Source of the DNA: Aminobacter carboxidus
GTDB lineage: Bacteria; Pseudomonadota; Alphaproteobacteria; Rhizobiales; Rhizobiaceae
Assembly: GCF_014863355.1 (NCBI RefSeq)
Contig: NZ_JACZEP010000007.1
Location: 248,001 to 312,000, forward strand
Direction: 5' to 3'
DNA: 64,000 bases
Positions 23,721-35,788 of this stretch are shown one piece after another. The notes under the pieces were generated by a model, which had not been told where the DNA came from, ran no database searches, and was given only the letters and a program-made list of their open reading frames with translations. The translations under genes were made by a program, and so were the position numbers. Position 1 is the stretch's first letter, and the number at the start of each line of letters is the position of its first letter.

Positions 23721-24017
23721 TCAGCCGATGAAATGCCTGAGCGCGATCAGCACGGCGGCACCGGCAAGAAACATCGTCATCAGGCCGCTGCGCAGCGAAA
23801 CGACGGCGGCAACCCCCAGCGCCGCCAGTTCAGCCGGACCGGCCGACATCGCGGCGGGTGCCACAAGCGTCGTCAGGACCGCCGCCGGCACGGCGTTCAG
23901 CCCCGCCTCGACGCGCGGATGGATGCGCTCGAAGCGCGAGATCACCAGATGTCCGCCGATACGCGTCAGATAGGTGGCGACCGCACCGGCGATGATGATC
24001 CAAAGCGTCGTGCTCAC
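23721..24017 (-). CDS. azlD: AzlD family branched-chain amino acid exporter subunit
   Basis: A 98-residue membrane protein with about four hydrophobic segments (TTLWIIIAGAVATYLTRIGG; VPAAVLTTLVAPAAMSAG; LAALGVAAVVSLRSGLMTMF; GAAVLIALRHFIG). It is the small AzlD partner that with AzlC forms an LIV-E type exporter of branched-chain amino acids. The start is a GTG whose last two bases belong to the azlC stop codon (GTGA overlap), so the two are translationally coupled. The gene ends against the aminopeptidase gene. Confidence 0.88.
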   Translation of the reverse strand: MSTTLWIIIAGAVATYLTRIGGHLVISRFERIHPRVEAGLNAVPAAVLTTLVAPAAMSAGPAELAALGVAAVVSLRSGLMTMFLAGAAVLIALRHFIG

Positions 24018-24742
24018 GATACCACCTCCGCCGTCTCGTCCGATGTGACCGGCTCTTCGGGACGGATCGGCATAGCGGCGGCAAACAGCACGCCGGCAAG
24101 CGCTCCGATCGATACGTGCCAGGGCGAGCCGACGGTCTTGTAGGCGATCATCGAGGCGACGGCGCTGGCAACGACGATCGGCAGCCAACGCGGGCGCTTG
24201 CGAAAGCTCATCACCAGCCCGAGGAAATAGATCGGCAGCAAGAAATCGAGGCCGATGGCATGCGGATTGGGGATCAGCCGCCCGAACAGGGCACCCAGTG
24301 CGCTCTCGGCGACCCAGAACACATAGATCGGCAGCGCCATGCCCATATACCAGGCAAAGGTCACCTCCTCGCCATTCTCGCCCTTGCGCTCGGCCTCGGC
24401 ATATTGCGGGTCGACGAGGAAGAAGTAGCCGATCGCCTGCTTCAGGAATGGCCAGTGATCGATGCGCTTGCCGACAGCCGCCGAATAGAGCACGTGGCGG
24501 AAGTTGACGGCGAAGATCGACAGCACCACCAGCCACGGCGCGACATGCTGGCCGAACAGCTCGATGCCGACCAGCTGGCTGGCGCCGCCATAAATGCTGG
24601 CGCTCATCAGTGTCGCCTCGGCGACGGAAAAACCGTTGTCGACGGCAAGCGCCCCGAACAGGATGGCAAAGGGCGCCGAAGCGACCACCACCGGCACGCT
24701 CAGGCGCACGCCTTGCCAGAATTCACCTCGACGATCAGACAT
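24014..24742 (-). CDS. azlC: AzlC family branched-chain amino acid permease
   Basis: A 242-residue inner-membrane protein with the AzlC signatures FWQGVRLSVPVVVASAPFAI, FGALAVDNGFSVAEATLMSA and YGGASQLVGIELF, then VNFRHVLYSAAVGKRIDHWP, and about seven hydrophobic segments. Together with the overlapping azlD it exports branched-chain amino acids or analogues. GGAGG stands 5 bases before the ATG at 24742; the frame upstream (to 24847) is not membrane-like. An Lrp-type regulator is usual for this family but none lies nearby. The 180-base gap upstream shows nothing else. Confidence 0.9.
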   Translation of the reverse strand: MSDRRGEFWQGVRLSVPVVVASAPFAILFGALAVDNGFSVAEATLMSASIYGGASQLVGIELFGQHVAPWLVVLSIFAVNFRHVLYSAAVGKRIDHWPFLKQAIGYFFLVDPQYAEAERKGENGEEVTFAWYMGMALPIYVFWVAESALGALFGRLIPNPHAIGLDFLLPIYFLGLVMSFRKRPRWLPIVVASAVASMIAYKTVGSPWHVSIGALAGVLFAAAMPIRPEEPVTSDETAEVVS

Positions 24743-24922
24743 TTGGCCTCCGTGTCGCATCGGCTCAGATCGAGCTTTGCCAGATCGATCTTGATTGTTT
24801 GAATGCACGATGCAGGTCGAAATCGAAACGCAGGGCAGCTCGACCAAGGCTCCGTAGCCTGCGCGGAGGTCTGAATAGGTCAGCCGGCTTGGCGTGTCAC
24901 ATCAATTCGATTGAGCCAACGA

Positions 24923-25531
24923 TCAGCGTTTTTTGGCTTTCGGCGGTTGCTTCACCGAGCATGGCGAATTGCCGCCCGCATGCAGCCTGCCCATCGTCAT
25001 GTCGAGCTTGATCGGCAGGTCACGCAGCGCCGAGACGTTCAGCTTGCGTGCCGCCGCCAGCGCCACTTCGCCGCAGGCATGCGCGTCTTCGGCGGCATTG
25101 TGGTGCTTGAACGAGAAGTCGATATGGCGCGACACCTCGTTGAGCCGATGTGAGGCGAGTTCCTGCCACACCTTTTTCGCCAGCTTGAGTGTGCAGATGT
25201 AGTCGATGTCAGGACAAGCCGTGCCGTACAGCTGATAGCTCGCCCTGAGCACGCTCATGTCGAAGGACGCGTTGTGGGCGATCACCAATGTGTCGCCGAG
25301 ATCGTCCTCGAACTCCTCCATTACCTCGGGAAATTCGGCCGCGTCCTCGACATGTTCCGGCCGGATACCGTGAACGGCGATGTTGAAGCGCGAAAAGCGC
25401 ATGTCCTTCGGTCTGATCAGCCGCTCCTCGACACGGATGACCGCGCCGTCCTCAATCCAGGCGAGGCCCACGGAGCACGGGCTGCTGCGCTGCTCGTTGG
25501 CAGTTTCGAAATCGATGGCAAGTGCACGCAT
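24923..25531 (-). CDS. DnaQ-like 3'-5' exonuclease
   Basis: A 202-residue DEDD exonuclease. The motifs are ALAIDFETAN (Asp-x-Glu, residues 3-12), VIAHNASFDMSVLRASY (second Asp, ~95-110) and HNAAEDAHACGEVAL (DEDDh-type His and Asp, ~153-167). Bacterial proteins of this length next to ligA are stand-alone exonucleases of the DNA polymerase III epsilon type, probably for repair. The basic C-terminal tail (KQPPKAKKR) is unusual. Its start lies 8 bases after the ligA stop, so it is co-transcribed with ligA. The ATG at 25531 begins exactly at the motif I strand. Confidence 0.85.
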   Translation of the reverse strand: MRALAIDFETANEQRSSPCSVGLAWIEDGAVIRVEERLIRPKDMRFSRFNIAVHGIRPEHVEDAAEFPEVMEEFEDDLGDTLVIAHNASFDMSVLRASYQLYGTACPDIDYICTLKLAKKVWQELASHRLNEVSRHIDFSFKHHNAAEDAHACGEVALAAARKLNVSALRDLPIKLDMTMGRLHAGGNSPCSVKQPPKAKKR

Positions 25532-25539
25532 GAAATCTG

Positions 25540-27774
<2,235 letters not shown>

Positions 27775-27825
27775 TCAAATCAGCAGGATCGCGTAAGCTC
27801 CTGACATCGGCACCACAGTTGCCGC

Positions 27826-29502
27826 TTAGGAAGCGGCGGCAACATTCTCGCGCAGCAGCCGTTCGGCGGCGGCGCGTGCCTCCTCGGTGATGGTCGCGCC
27901 CGAGAGCATGCGCGCGATCTCTTCCTGGCGCGCCGGACGGTCCATCTCGTGGATGCCAGTGGCCACCTTGTCGGTGTTGCCCTTCTTGGAGATCAGGAAA
28001 TGTGTCGCGGCGCGCGCGGCGACTTGCGGCGCATGCGTCACCGACAGCACCTGCACACGGCTGGAAAGCCGCGCCAGACGCTGGCCGATAGCGTCGGCAA
28101 CGGCACCGCCCACGCCAGTGTCGATTTCATCGAAGACGAGCGTCGGGGCCGAACCACGATCGGCAAGCGCGACCTTGAGCGCCAGGAGGAAGCGCGACAG
28201 CTCACCACCCGAGGCGACCTTCATCATCGGACCGGGCCGCGTGCCGGGATTGGTGCGCACCCAGAATTCGACCTGGTCGATGCCCTCGAGCATGCGGTTG
28301 TCGGCTTCGCTCGACATCTCGACCAGGAATTCGGCGCGTTCGAGCTTGAGTTCCGGCAGTTCGGCCATGACCGTCTTGCGCAGGCTTTCGGCCGCCGTCT
28401 TGCGCAGCTCCGACAGGCTCGCAGCGATCCGGTCGTAAGTATCCCGCGTACTGCGCGCCTGCTGTTCCAGCGTCTGCAACCGCTCTTCGCCGGCATCGAG
28501 GTCGGCGAGATCGGCGACCATCGTGTCGCGCAGCTTGGCCAGGTCGTCGACGGCGATATTGTGCTTGCGCGCTGCGGCGCGCAGGGCAAACAACCGCTCC
28601 TCGGCCTTTTCCAGCCGCTGCGGATCGTATTCGGTGGTGCGAAGCGCTGCATCGACACCCGATTGCGCCGCATCGAGTGAAATCATCGCCTCGTCGAGCG
28701 ACTTGACCACGTCGTCGAGCAGTCCAGGGACCTCGGCCGCCTTGCGCTGCAGCCGGCGCAACAGGCTGGCAAGCTGTGGCAACGGCGACGACGAGCCGGA
28801 CAGCACGTCCTGCGCATCCTGGATTTCGGAAGCGATCTTTTCGACGCGCATCATTGCAGCGCGCAACTCGGCCAGTTCGCTCTCCTCGCCCGGCTGGGGG
28901 TCGAGCTTGGTCAGTTCGGTCACCGAAGCACGCAGATATTCGGCCTCGCGCGCGGCCGCATCGACGCGAGCGCGGTGGCGCGACAGTTCCTGCTCGGCGC
29001 CACGCCAGATCTTCCAGGCGTCGGCGGTCGCTTTGGCTTCGCCGACATGGCCGCCAAACGAATCGAGCACATCGCGATGCGCGCCCGCATCGACAAGCGC
29101 GCGTTCGTCATGCTGGCCATGGATCTCGACCAGGGCCCGGCCGATGTCGCGCATCAGCGTCACACTGGACGGCTGGTCGTTGACAAAGACGCGGGTGCGG
29201 CCGTCGGCAGTCTGGATGCGCTTCAGGATGATGTCGCCATCGTCGTCGATGGCATTGTCGGCGAGCAGCGTACGCGCCGGATGGTTGCGCGGCACGTCGA
29301 AGACGGCGCTCACCTGCCCTTGCGTCGCACCGTGGCGGACGAGCGACGCATCGCCGCGCGCGCCGAGCGCGAGCGACAATGCGTCGAGAAGGATGGATTT
29401 GCCCGCGCCGGTTTCGCCAGTCAGCACGGAAAGACCGGGCGTGAAATCAATGTCCAGCCGTTCGATCAGGACGATATCGCGGATCGACAGGCGCGAGAGC
29501 AT
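27826..29502 (-). CDS. recN: DNA repair protein RecN
   Basis: A 558-residue SMC-like ATPase of double-strand break repair. Walker A is GETGAGKSILLDALSLALGA at residues 30-49. The middle (~150-380) is the coiled-coil arm. The signature ASGGELSRFLLALKVALADR and the Walker B DEIDTGVGG are followed by VLSVTHAPQVAARATHF-like switch sequences. The N-terminal MLSRLSIRDIVLIERLDIDF is the usual start. It begins 10 bases after the bamD stop and so is in one operon with bamD; its ribosome site is weak. Rhizobia often keep the order lpxC-bamD-recN-ligA. Confidence 0.96.
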   Translation of the reverse strand: MLSRLSIRDIVLIERLDIDFTPGLSVLTGETGAGKSILLDALSLALGARGDASLVRHGATQGQVSAVFDVPRNHPARTLLADNAIDDDGDIILKRIQTADGRTRVFVNDQPSSVTLMRDIGRALVEIHGQHDERALVDAGAHRDVLDSFGGHVGEAKATADAWKIWRGAEQELSRHRARVDAAAREAEYLRASVTELTKLDPQPGEESELAELRAAMMRVEKIASEIQDAQDVLSGSSSPLPQLASLLRRLQRKAAEVPGLLDDVVKSLDEAMISLDAAQSGVDAALRTTEYDPQRLEKAEERLFALRAAARKHNIAVDDLAKLRDTMVADLADLDAGEERLQTLEQQARSTRDTYDRIAASLSELRKTAAESLRKTVMAELPELKLERAEFLVEMSSEADNRMLEGIDQVEFWVRTNPGTRPGPMMKVASGGELSRFLLALKVALADRGSAPTLVFDEIDTGVGGAVADAIGQRLARLSSRVQVLSVTHAPQVAARAATHFLISKKGNTDKVATGIHEMDRPARQEEIARMLSGATITEEARAAAERLLRENVAAAS

Positions 29503-29512
29503 CTATTTTTGG

Positions 29513-30382
29513 TCAGGCGCCGGAGAACATCTTCCCGGCCTTGGAAATCCAGGAGCCGGCATTTTCGCGAGGCTCAAGGCCGCCGGACTGCAGCAGCTTG
29601 TACGAATCCTTGTACCATTGGCTGTCAGGATAGTTCTGGCCAAGTACCGCAGCTGCCGTCTGGGCTTCCGAGGTCAGGCCCATCGCATAGTAGGTCTCGG
29701 TCAGGCGCGCGAGCGCTTCTTCGATGTGGCGCGTGTTCGAATAATTCTCGACCACGTTGCGGAAGCGCTTGGCCGAGGCAATGAACTCGCGGCGCTCGAG
29801 ATAGTAGCGGCCGATCTGCATTTCCTTGCCGGCGAGCTGGTCGCGGGCGAAACGGATCTTGGCGTTGGCATCGTCGACATATTCCGACGCGGGCCAGCGC
29901 TGAACCACTTCGGTCATCGCCTCGATGGTGCGGCGGGCTTCCTTCTGATCCTGCGTCACGTCGCGAATCTGGCGGAAATAGCTCAGGCCAATGATGTACT
30001 GGGCGTAAGCAGCATCGTCGGTCGAAGGATAAAGCGCAAGGTAGCGCTTGGCCGAGTTGATGGCCTCTTCATAGGAGCCTTGACGATAGCTGGCGAACGC
30101 GCCCATCACCATCGATTTGCGGGCGAACTCCGAATACGGATGCTGGCGGTCGACAGCCTCGAACTTGCGGCTGGCCTCCTTGAGGCGGCCGGCATTGAGG
30201 TTGGCGAGGCCTTGATTGTAGAGCACGTCGGCCGGTTCGGTCTGCTCGACATAGGTCGCGAGATCGACATCGGCTTCGCCGGACATGCAACCGGACAGCG
30301 CAAGCGTCGGAGCGATGAGCGAAAGCGCCACAACCAGAGGCTTCACGCGCAATTTCGATCGATCGGCTCGTATCAATGACAT
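29513..30382 (-). CDS. bamD: Outer-membrane assembly lipoprotein BamD
   Basis: A 289-residue lipoprotein of the BAM complex that inserts beta-barrel proteins into the outer membrane. The signal peptide ends in the lipobox LSGC, with Cys32 as the lipid-carrying residue. Five TPR-like repeats follow ([100 protein letters not shown]). The C-terminus [17 protein letters not shown] is typical for rhizobia. The ATG at 30382 has a weak GGAA ribosome site; the longer frame upstream is not coding. It is preceded 183 bases upstream by lpxC and followed by recN. Confidence 0.94.
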   Translation of the reverse strand: MSLIRADRSKLRVKPLVVALSLIAPTLALSGCMSGEADVDLATYVEQTEPADVLYNQGLANLNAGRLKEASRKFEAVDRQHPYSEFARKSMVMGAFASYRQGSYEEAINSAKRYLALYPSTDDAAYAQYIIGLSYFRQIRDVTQDQKEARRTIEAMTEVVQRWPASEYVDDANAKIRFARDQLAGKEMQIGRYYLERREFIASAKRFRNVVENYSNTRHIEEALARLTETYYAMGLTSEAQTAAAVLGQNYPDSQWYKDSYKLLQSGGLEPRENAGSWISKAGKMFSGA

Positions 30383-30565
30383 CACAGAGTTCCGCCCCTT
30401 TGGCGCTGTTTCGCTTTTAGGCAATGGCCATAGATCACAACTGGCTTTGCCGGGCAACGCTATCAGCCGCCAATCGCGCAATTTTGTGGCACGCAATGAC
30501 GCATGCCATTTCGCCGGCCAAGTGGTGCAACAAGGTCACACCATCTTTCCGGCGATTGCGTGCCG

Positions 30566-31501
30566 TCAGAGCGTCCAGGGCGCGTGGACTGCGGCGCTGA
30601 CAGCGATAAGTTCGGCCGAACGGCCGCGCTCGCGGCGCGATGTCTCGACCACCTCGAAGGCCGAACGGTCGGAAAGCAGGCGGCGCAGGGCGGCAGCGTT
30701 CAGCCTGTGGCCACCGCGATAGGAGCGGAAGCAGCCGATGAAGCGCGCGCCGGCCAGCGCCAGGTCGCCCATCGCGTCCAGCGTCTTGTGACGCACGAAC
30801 TCATTGGAAAAGCGCAGGCCTTCCATGTTGATGATGTGGTTGTCGTCACCGATGACCACGGAATTTTCCAGCGACGAGCCAAGCGCGTAACCGGCGGCCC
30901 ACAGGCGCTCGACATCCTTCATGAAGCCGAATGTGCGGGCACGCGAGATTTCGCGGCGGAAAATATCGTCGTTGATGTCGGATGCGAAGGACTGGCGGCC
31001 GATCGCCGGACTTTCGAAATCAATCTCGACCTCGAATCGCGTGCCGCCATAGGGGCGGAACTCGGCCCACGAGGCACCGCTTTCGATTCGAACCGGCTTG
31101 AGAACGCGGATGTAGCGGCGCTTGACGCCCTGAACTTCGATGCCGGCCAGGTCGATGGCCTCGACGAACTGCGCGGCACTACCGTCGAGAATCGGAATTT
31201 CGGCGCCTTCGACTTCGATCAGAAGATTGTCGATACCGAGGCCGAACAGTGCGGCCATCAGGTGTTCGATCGTGGCAACGTGCTGGCCGGCGGGATCGCC
31301 GAGCAAGGTGCAAAGATCGGTCGCACCCACTTCTGACACAATTGCACGAAATTCTCGGTCAGCAACCTGAAACACCACGCCCGTATCCGCGTCTGCCGGC
31401 GCGAAATGGATGGCTACCGGCTTGCCGCTATGAACGCCAATGCCCGACAGCGTGACACGCGATTTGAGTGTTGTCTGATAGTCCTGCAAGTCGATCCCCA
31501 T
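30566..31501 (-). CDS. lpxC: UDP-3-O-acyl-N-acetylglucosamine deacetylase LpxC
   Basis: A 311-residue Zn enzyme performing the committed step of lipid A synthesis. The family motifs are TTLKSRVTLSGIGVHSGKPV at the start, TIEHLMAALFGLGIDNLLIE with a Zn-binding His near residue 76, AYALGSS-like loops, and FSNEFVRHKTLDAMGDLALA with the second Zn His and the Asp ligand near 240. Length agrees with the family. The ATG at 31501 matches the family start; the frame is open further upstream without a ribosome site. It follows ftsZ but is separated from it by an intrinsic terminator, so it has its own promoter in the 276-base gap. Confidence 0.95.
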   Translation of the reverse strand: MGIDLQDYQTTLKSRVTLSGIGVHSGKPVAIHFAPADADTGVVFQVADREFRAIVSEVGATDLCTLLGDPAGQHVATIEHLMAALFGLGIDNLLIEVEGAEIPILDGSAAQFVEAIDLAGIEVQGVKRRYIRVLKPVRIESGASWAEFRPYGGTRFEVEIDFESPAIGRQSFASDINDDIFRREISRARTFGFMKDVERLWAAGYALGSSLENSVVIGDDNHIINMEGLRFSNEFVRHKTLDAMGDLALAGARFIGCFRSYRGGHRLNAAALRRLLSDRSAFEVVETSRRERGRSAELIAVSAAVHAPWTL

Positions 31502-31722
31502 ATGCCCGTACTCACCACGTCCGCTTCGCCACACCACGGCGCACGGCTCTTATGCTCGCTAGACGGGACCTCATCCCCACAATACCCGTCAGCGACCTTA
31601 GTCGGCGCGAAGATAGTCTTCCGGGTGAGAGACTCCAAATCACGGTTTCTTACTCTGTGTAACTGCGGGGCCGCTTCGACTCGCCCCGTCAAGTCAATGA
31701 TTTGACTGATCTTTTCAGATCA

Positions 31723-31750
31723 AAAGGCGGGCGTCGAGACGCCCGCCTTT
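31723..31750 (-). terminator. Intrinsic terminator of ftsZ
   Basis: AAAGGCGGGCGTC and GACGCCCGCCTTT form a 13-bp stem with a very small loop. It lies 28 bases after the ftsZ stop and is followed on the minus strand by TTTTGATC. Next to it, AGTCAA-TGAT-TTGACT (31692-31707) forms a second small hairpin. Confidence 0.82.
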
Positions 31751-31777
31751 CAAACAGTGTTACCGGTCGTTCACAGA

Positions 31778-33469
31778 TCAGTTGGCTTGCCGGCGAAGGA
31801 ACGCCGGAATCTCCAGCTGGTCGTCTTCCTGAGTCCGTGCCTGCGGTGCCAGGCGGCCATGTTCGTCGAGCTGTCCGCGGCGCGGCGCGTAGAGCTGCGA
31901 TTCCTGGCTGGTCATGCGGCGCTGCTCGGGTGCCGGCTGGCGCAGCTTGGGCTCGCGCGGCTGCGCGGGCTGCAGGCGTGCCGGCTCTTCCTCACGACGG
32001 GTCAGGCCGCTGGTCAGGCGCTTGAGCAGGCCCATCGGACCGCGGTCCTCATGGTGCTCGGCCGGCTGTGCCTTGGCTTCCACCTCGGCTTTCACCATCG
32101 GCGGGAAGTCCTCGACACGCGGCATGCGCGGCTGGACCTGTGCCGGCTGCATCATCTCGCGCTGCGGTGCCACCTGTGGCTGGGCCACCGGCTGCGGTGC
32201 GGGCTGCTGGAACTGCTGCGGCTGGTACTGCTGGGCCTGCGGCTGGGCAGGCGGAGCCGAAAACAGCTTGCTCTGTGGGCGGAACTCTTCACCCTGCGGA
32301 GCAGCGGGACGCGGCTGCGCCATCGCTGCGGCATTGGATTCGGCAAGGCGGATTGCCTCGGCGACCGGGTCGCTGGTGCGCACTTCCATGCGCGGCTGCT
32401 CGACCGGAGCGGCCTGCAGGACAGGACGGGCCGGCTCGACCGCACGCGGAGCGGGCTTCGGCGCCTGACGGATTGTCAGCGGTGCCGCAGCCATGTCAGC
32501 TGCCGACTTGTCGATGCCGGTGGCAACAACCGACACCCGGATGACGCCTTCGAGGTCTTCGTCGAAGGTGGCGCCCAAGATGATGTTGGCGTCCTGGTCG
32601 ACTTCCTCGCGGATGCGGGTCGCAGCTTCGTCGACTTCAAACAGCGTCAGGTCGCGGCCGCCAGTGATCGAGATCAGCAGGCCCTTGGCGCCCTTCATCG
32701 AGGTCTCGTCGAGCAGCGGGTTGGCAATCGCTGCTTCGGCAGCGGCCATCGCACGGCCCTCGCCCGAAGCTTCGCCGGTGCCCATCATCGCCTTGCCCAT
32801 CTCGCGCATCACCGAACGGACGTCGGCAAAGTCGAGATTGATCAGGCCTTCCTTGACCATCAGGTCGGTGATGCAGGCGACGCCCGAGTAGAGCACCTGG
32901 TCGGCCATGGCGAATGCGTCCGCGAAGGTCGTCTTGTCATTGGCCAGACGGAACAGGTTCTGGTTCGGGATGACGATCAGCGTGTCGACGCACTTCTGCA
33001 GCTCTTCGATACCGTAGTCGGCCGTCTTCATGCGGCGCTGGCCTTCGAAGTGGAACGGCTTGGTGACGACGCCGACTGTCAGGATGCCCTTTTCGCGCGC
33101 CGCGCGGGCAACGACGGGAGCAGCGCCGGTGCCGGTTCCGCCGCCCATGCCGGCGGTGACGAAGCACATGTGGGTATTCGACAGGTGATCGATGATCTCG
33201 TCGATGCACTCTTCAGCGGCGGCGCGGCCGACTTCCGGCTGCGAACCAGCGCCAAGGCCCTCGGTGACATGCGCGCCGAGCTGGATGAGACGCTCGGCCT
33301 TCGACATGGTGAGTGCCTGAGCATCGGTGTTGGCTACGACGAACTCGACGCCGCGCAGACCAGCAGTGATCATGTTGTTGACGGCATTGCCGCCGCCACC
33401 GCCAACACCGAAGACGGTGATGCGGGGCTTGAGCTCGGTGATGTCCGGCTTCTGCAGATTGATCGTCAT
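31778..33469 (-). CDS. ftsZ: Cell division protein FtsZ, long rhizobial form
   Basis: A 563-residue tubulin-like GTPase that forms the division ring. The GTP-binding core occupies ~13-330: [20 protein letters not shown] (18-37) and the tubulin signature [13 protein letters not shown] (106-118). Unlike the ~380-residue enteric FtsZ, it has a ~220-residue Pro/Gln-rich linker (e.g. [20 protein letters not shown]), typical of Rhizobiales. The C-terminal peptide [15 protein letters not shown] binds FtsA and other partners. The ATG follows a 70-base spacer after ftsA with no clear promoter of its own, though rhizobial ftsZ often has several. An intrinsic terminator ends the gene. There is no second ftsZ in the window. 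Confidence 0.97.
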   Translation of the reverse strand: MTINLQKPDITELKPRITVFGVGGGGGNAVNNMITAGLRGVEFVVANTDAQALTMSKAERLIQLGAHVTEGLGAGSQPEVGRAAAEECIDEIIDHLSNTHMCFVTAGMGGGTGTGAAPVVARAAREKGILTVGVVTKPFHFEGQRRMKTADYGIEELQKCVDTLIVIPNQNLFRLANDKTTFADAFAMADQVLYSGVACITDLMVKEGLINLDFADVRSVMREMGKAMMGTGEASGEGRAMAAAEAAIANPLLDETSMKGAKGLLISITGGRDLTLFEVDEAATRIREEVDQDANIILGATFDEDLEGVIRVSVVATGIDKSAADMAAAPLTIRQAPKPAPRAVEPARPVLQAAPVEQPRMEVRTSDPVAEAIRLAESNAAAMAQPRPAAPQGEEFRPQSKLFSAPPAQPQAQQYQPQQFQQPAPQPVAQPQVAPQREMMQPAQVQPRMPRVEDFPPMVKAEVEAKAQPAEHHEDRGPMGLLKRLTSGLTRREEEPARLQPAQPREPKLRQPAPEQRRMTSQESQLYAPRRGQLDEHGRLAPQARTQEDDQLEIPAFLRRQAN

Positions 33470-33539
33470 AGTCCTCGTCCTTTTTGCCTTTCGAACCGCT
33501 TCGCCGTGCGGCCGTTTATGGGGCTGCCCCCGTCAATTC

Positions 33540-34850
33540 CTAAAAACTGTCTCTCAACCACTGACTCATGCGATGCAGTTTTCCGCCAGTTCCCGTTGCC
33601 CTGTAACGGGAAATCCCTTTCGCAGACTGGCTTTCGATGCCAGCCATCTGCGGGTAGATGAGGAGCCCGACGGCGGTCGCGAAAGCCGGCCCCTTGGCCG
33701 CCTCCGGCAGACCTGCCACGCCAAGCGGGCGGCCGATGCGCACATTGCGGCCGAGAATGCGACGTGCTGCCTCGGGCAGCCCGACGAGCTGGCTGGCGCC
33801 GCCCGTCAAAACGACGCGCTTGCCAACCGCATTGCCGTAACCCGACTTGTTGAGCCGGTCGCGAAGCAGTTCCAGCGTCTCGTCGATGCGGGCGCGAATG
33901 ATGCGCGTCATCACTGAGCGCGGGATCTGCAGGGGAACGTCGTTATCGTCGACGCCAATCGGCTGGATGCTGATCAGGTCGCGGTCGTCGGTGGTGCCGG
34001 GCAGCGCCGAACCGTGCATGACCTTGAGCCGCTCGGCATCGTCGAGGCGTGTCGACAGGCCCTTGGCCATGTCCATGGTGACGTGGTTGCCGCCGACCGG
34101 AATGGCGTCGGCATGCACGAAGCGCCCCTCGGAGAAGACCGAGAGCGTCGTCGTGCCGCCGCCCATGTCGATGCAGGCAGCGCCCATTTCGAGTTCGTCG
34201 TCGACGAGTGCTGCGAGGCCGCTGGCGTAAGGCGTTGCAACCATGTGCTCGACCGACAGGTGCGAGCGATTGATGCAAAGCTCGAGATTGCGCATAGGCG
34301 CCGAATCGCCCGTCAGCACATGCATATCGACACCAAGCGTGTCGCCGACCATGCGGCGCGGATCGCGCACGCCGCGCTCTGCGTCGAGCGAAAAGGCGAC
34401 TGGCAGCGAGTGGATGACGTCGCGCTCTGCCCTGAGCGCCTGCTTGGCGCCGGCGGCGAGAACGCGCTGGACGTCGGATTCGTCGACCTCATGGCCTCCG
34501 AGATTGATCATTGCCGAAAACGACTCGCTCTTGATACGGCCAGCCGACAGATTGACGATCAGCGAGTCGGCGGTCAGCCCGGCCATGCGCTCGGCGGCGT
34601 CGACGGCGAGACGGATGGCGTGTTCGGCGCGGTCGAGGTCGACGACGACACCCGACTTCACGCCTTGCGACTTCTGATGGCCGATGCCGATGACCTGGGC
34701 CTGATGGGTGCGTCCCTTGAGCAACTGGCTGCCTTCAGCCGGCTTCAGCTTGGCGACCACGCAGCAGACCTTGTTCGAACCGACATCGAGCACCGTAAGG
34801 ATGCCCGAGCGACGCGAAACCGGATCTTTTTGACCGCCAAGCCAGCTCAT
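33540..34850 (-). CDS. ftsA: Cell division protein FtsA
   Basis: A 436-residue actin-like ATPase that ties FtsZ to the membrane. Phosphate loops are present: VLDVGSNKVCCVVAKL near residue 21, CIDMGGGTTTLSVFSEGRFV near 229, and VLTGGASQLVGLPEAARRIL near 358. The 1C subdomain sequence ADSLIVNLSAGRIKSESFSA is typical. The C-terminal amphipathic helix KLHRMSQWLRDSF is the membrane-binding peptide. Its ATG overlaps the ftsQ stop by four bases (ATGA), and ftsZ follows 70 bases later. Together these form ddl-ftsQ-ftsA-ftsZ. Confidence 0.95.
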   Translation of the reverse strand: MSWLGGQKDPVSRRSGILTVLDVGSNKVCCVVAKLKPAEGSQLLKGRTHQAQVIGIGHQKSQGVKSGVVVDLDRAEHAIRLAVDAAERMAGLTADSLIVNLSAGRIKSESFSAMINLGGHEVDESDVQRVLAAGAKQALRAERDVIHSLPVAFSLDAERGVRDPRRMVGDTLGVDMHVLTGDSAPMRNLELCINRSHLSVEHMVATPYASGLAALVDDELEMGAACIDMGGGTTTLSVFSEGRFVHADAIPVGGNHVTMDMAKGLSTRLDDAERLKVMHGSALPGTTDDRDLISIQPIGVDDNDVPLQIPRSVMTRIIRARIDETLELLRDRLNKSGYGNAVGKRVVLTGGASQLVGLPEAARRILGRNVRIGRPLGVAGLPEAAKGPAFATAVGLLIYPQMAGIESQSAKGISRYRATGTGGKLHRMSQWLRDSF

Positions 34851-35788
34851 ATTCTCTTCTCCGCCTTCGCCTTGAGGGCTTTCGGCTTGGTTTTCAGCGC
34901 GTCGGCACGACGCTCAACCGCTTCCGGCGTGAGCTGCACCACCAGTCGATCGCCGAAGCGCATGTCCACGGCGGAGATGTCACGCGTCAAAAGCGCGTTC
35001 TCGCGGTCGAGATCGGCCAAATCGGCGAGCGCTGCATCGACCTGATTCTCGGGCAGCTTGACGGTGATTCCGTTGTCGAGGCGCAAATCCCACCGCCGCT
35101 CACCAACACGGATGTAGCCCTTCACGCGCGCTGCCAGTTCGGGGAACGCCTGCACCCTGGCGACGAAGTCCGCGGCACGGTCGGCGGCGCCAAAGCCGAT
35201 GACCAGCGGCAGCGCCAGCTGGCGTCCGCCAGCGTACGGGGCAATGATCTTGCCATCCTTTTCGACGACGCTGAGCTGGCTGCCATGCTGCCAGATGGCA
35301 AAGGCATCGCGCTCGTCGATGCGAACCTCGATGGTATCGGGATAGACCTTGCGCACCGCGGCATCGCGAACCCAGGGCAGGCTGACGATGCGCTCGCGCG
35401 CTTCTTCCGGATTGAAGCCAACGAGCGATGTCCAGCCGTCGAGCTCTAGCTTGTCGAGAATGTCGATCTCGGAGGTTTCGCGGTTGCCCGACACCTTGAT
35501 CTGGTCGACGGCAAAACCGCTGCGGGCGGTCACGCCCTGAACCATCGCCGGGAAGTGGCCACCGAGATAAGCGCCGTAAAGCGAGCTTGCGCAGAGAAAC
35601 GCCGCCGTCAGCATCGACGCGGCATAGGGCGGAGGCGTGAACTCCCCGCGCCCGAAGCGTGACAGCATGCGGACGGGCTTGCGCAGCAGCCGCGGCAGCA
35701 CGAAATGCTCCGCGGACAAGGACAGCCCGAAGACGCGCGGCGCAGCACCACCCATCCTTCTGTTCTGTCCCGATCTCAACGCAAACAC
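34847..35788 (-). CDS. ftsQ: Cell division protein FtsQ
   Basis: A 313-residue bitopic protein of the divisome core. It has a basic cytoplasmic N-terminus, one membrane segment (~55-77), a POTRA domain (~93-160: [20 protein letters not shown]) and a beta domain ([40 protein letters not shown]). The start is a GTG at 35788 with GGAGG six bases upstream; the frame extends seven codons further without a ribosome site. The N-terminus overlaps the ddl end by 13 bases and the C-terminus overlaps ftsA by four, so ddl-ftsQ-ftsA are tightly coupled. Loop regions vary, but the order of parts is standard. Confidence 0.92.
   Translation of the reverse strand: MFALRSGQNRRMGGAAPRVFGLSLSAEHFVLPRLLRKPVRMLSRFGRGEFTPPPYAASMLTAAFLCASSLYGAYLGGHFPAMVQGVTARSGFAVDQIKVSGNRETSEIDILDKLELDGWTSLVGFNPEEARERIVSLPWVRDAAVRKVYPDTIEVRIDERDAFAIWQHGSQLSVVEKDGKIIAPYAGGRQLALPLVIGFGAADRAADFVARVQAFPELAARVKGYIRVGERRWDLRLDNGITVKLPENQVDAALADLADLDRENALLTRDISAVDMRFGDRLVVQLTPEAVERRADALKTKPKALKAKAEKRI

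Noticed and set aside
28523-30379. A 618-codon plus-strand frame across recN and bamD
   Set aside because: Long Ser/Arg-rich antisense frame over two conserved genes; a product of high GC at third positions.
31757-33661. A 634-codon plus-strand frame opposite ftsZ
   Set aside because: Low-complexity Leu/Arg/His-rich translation, antisense to ftsZ; not protein-like.
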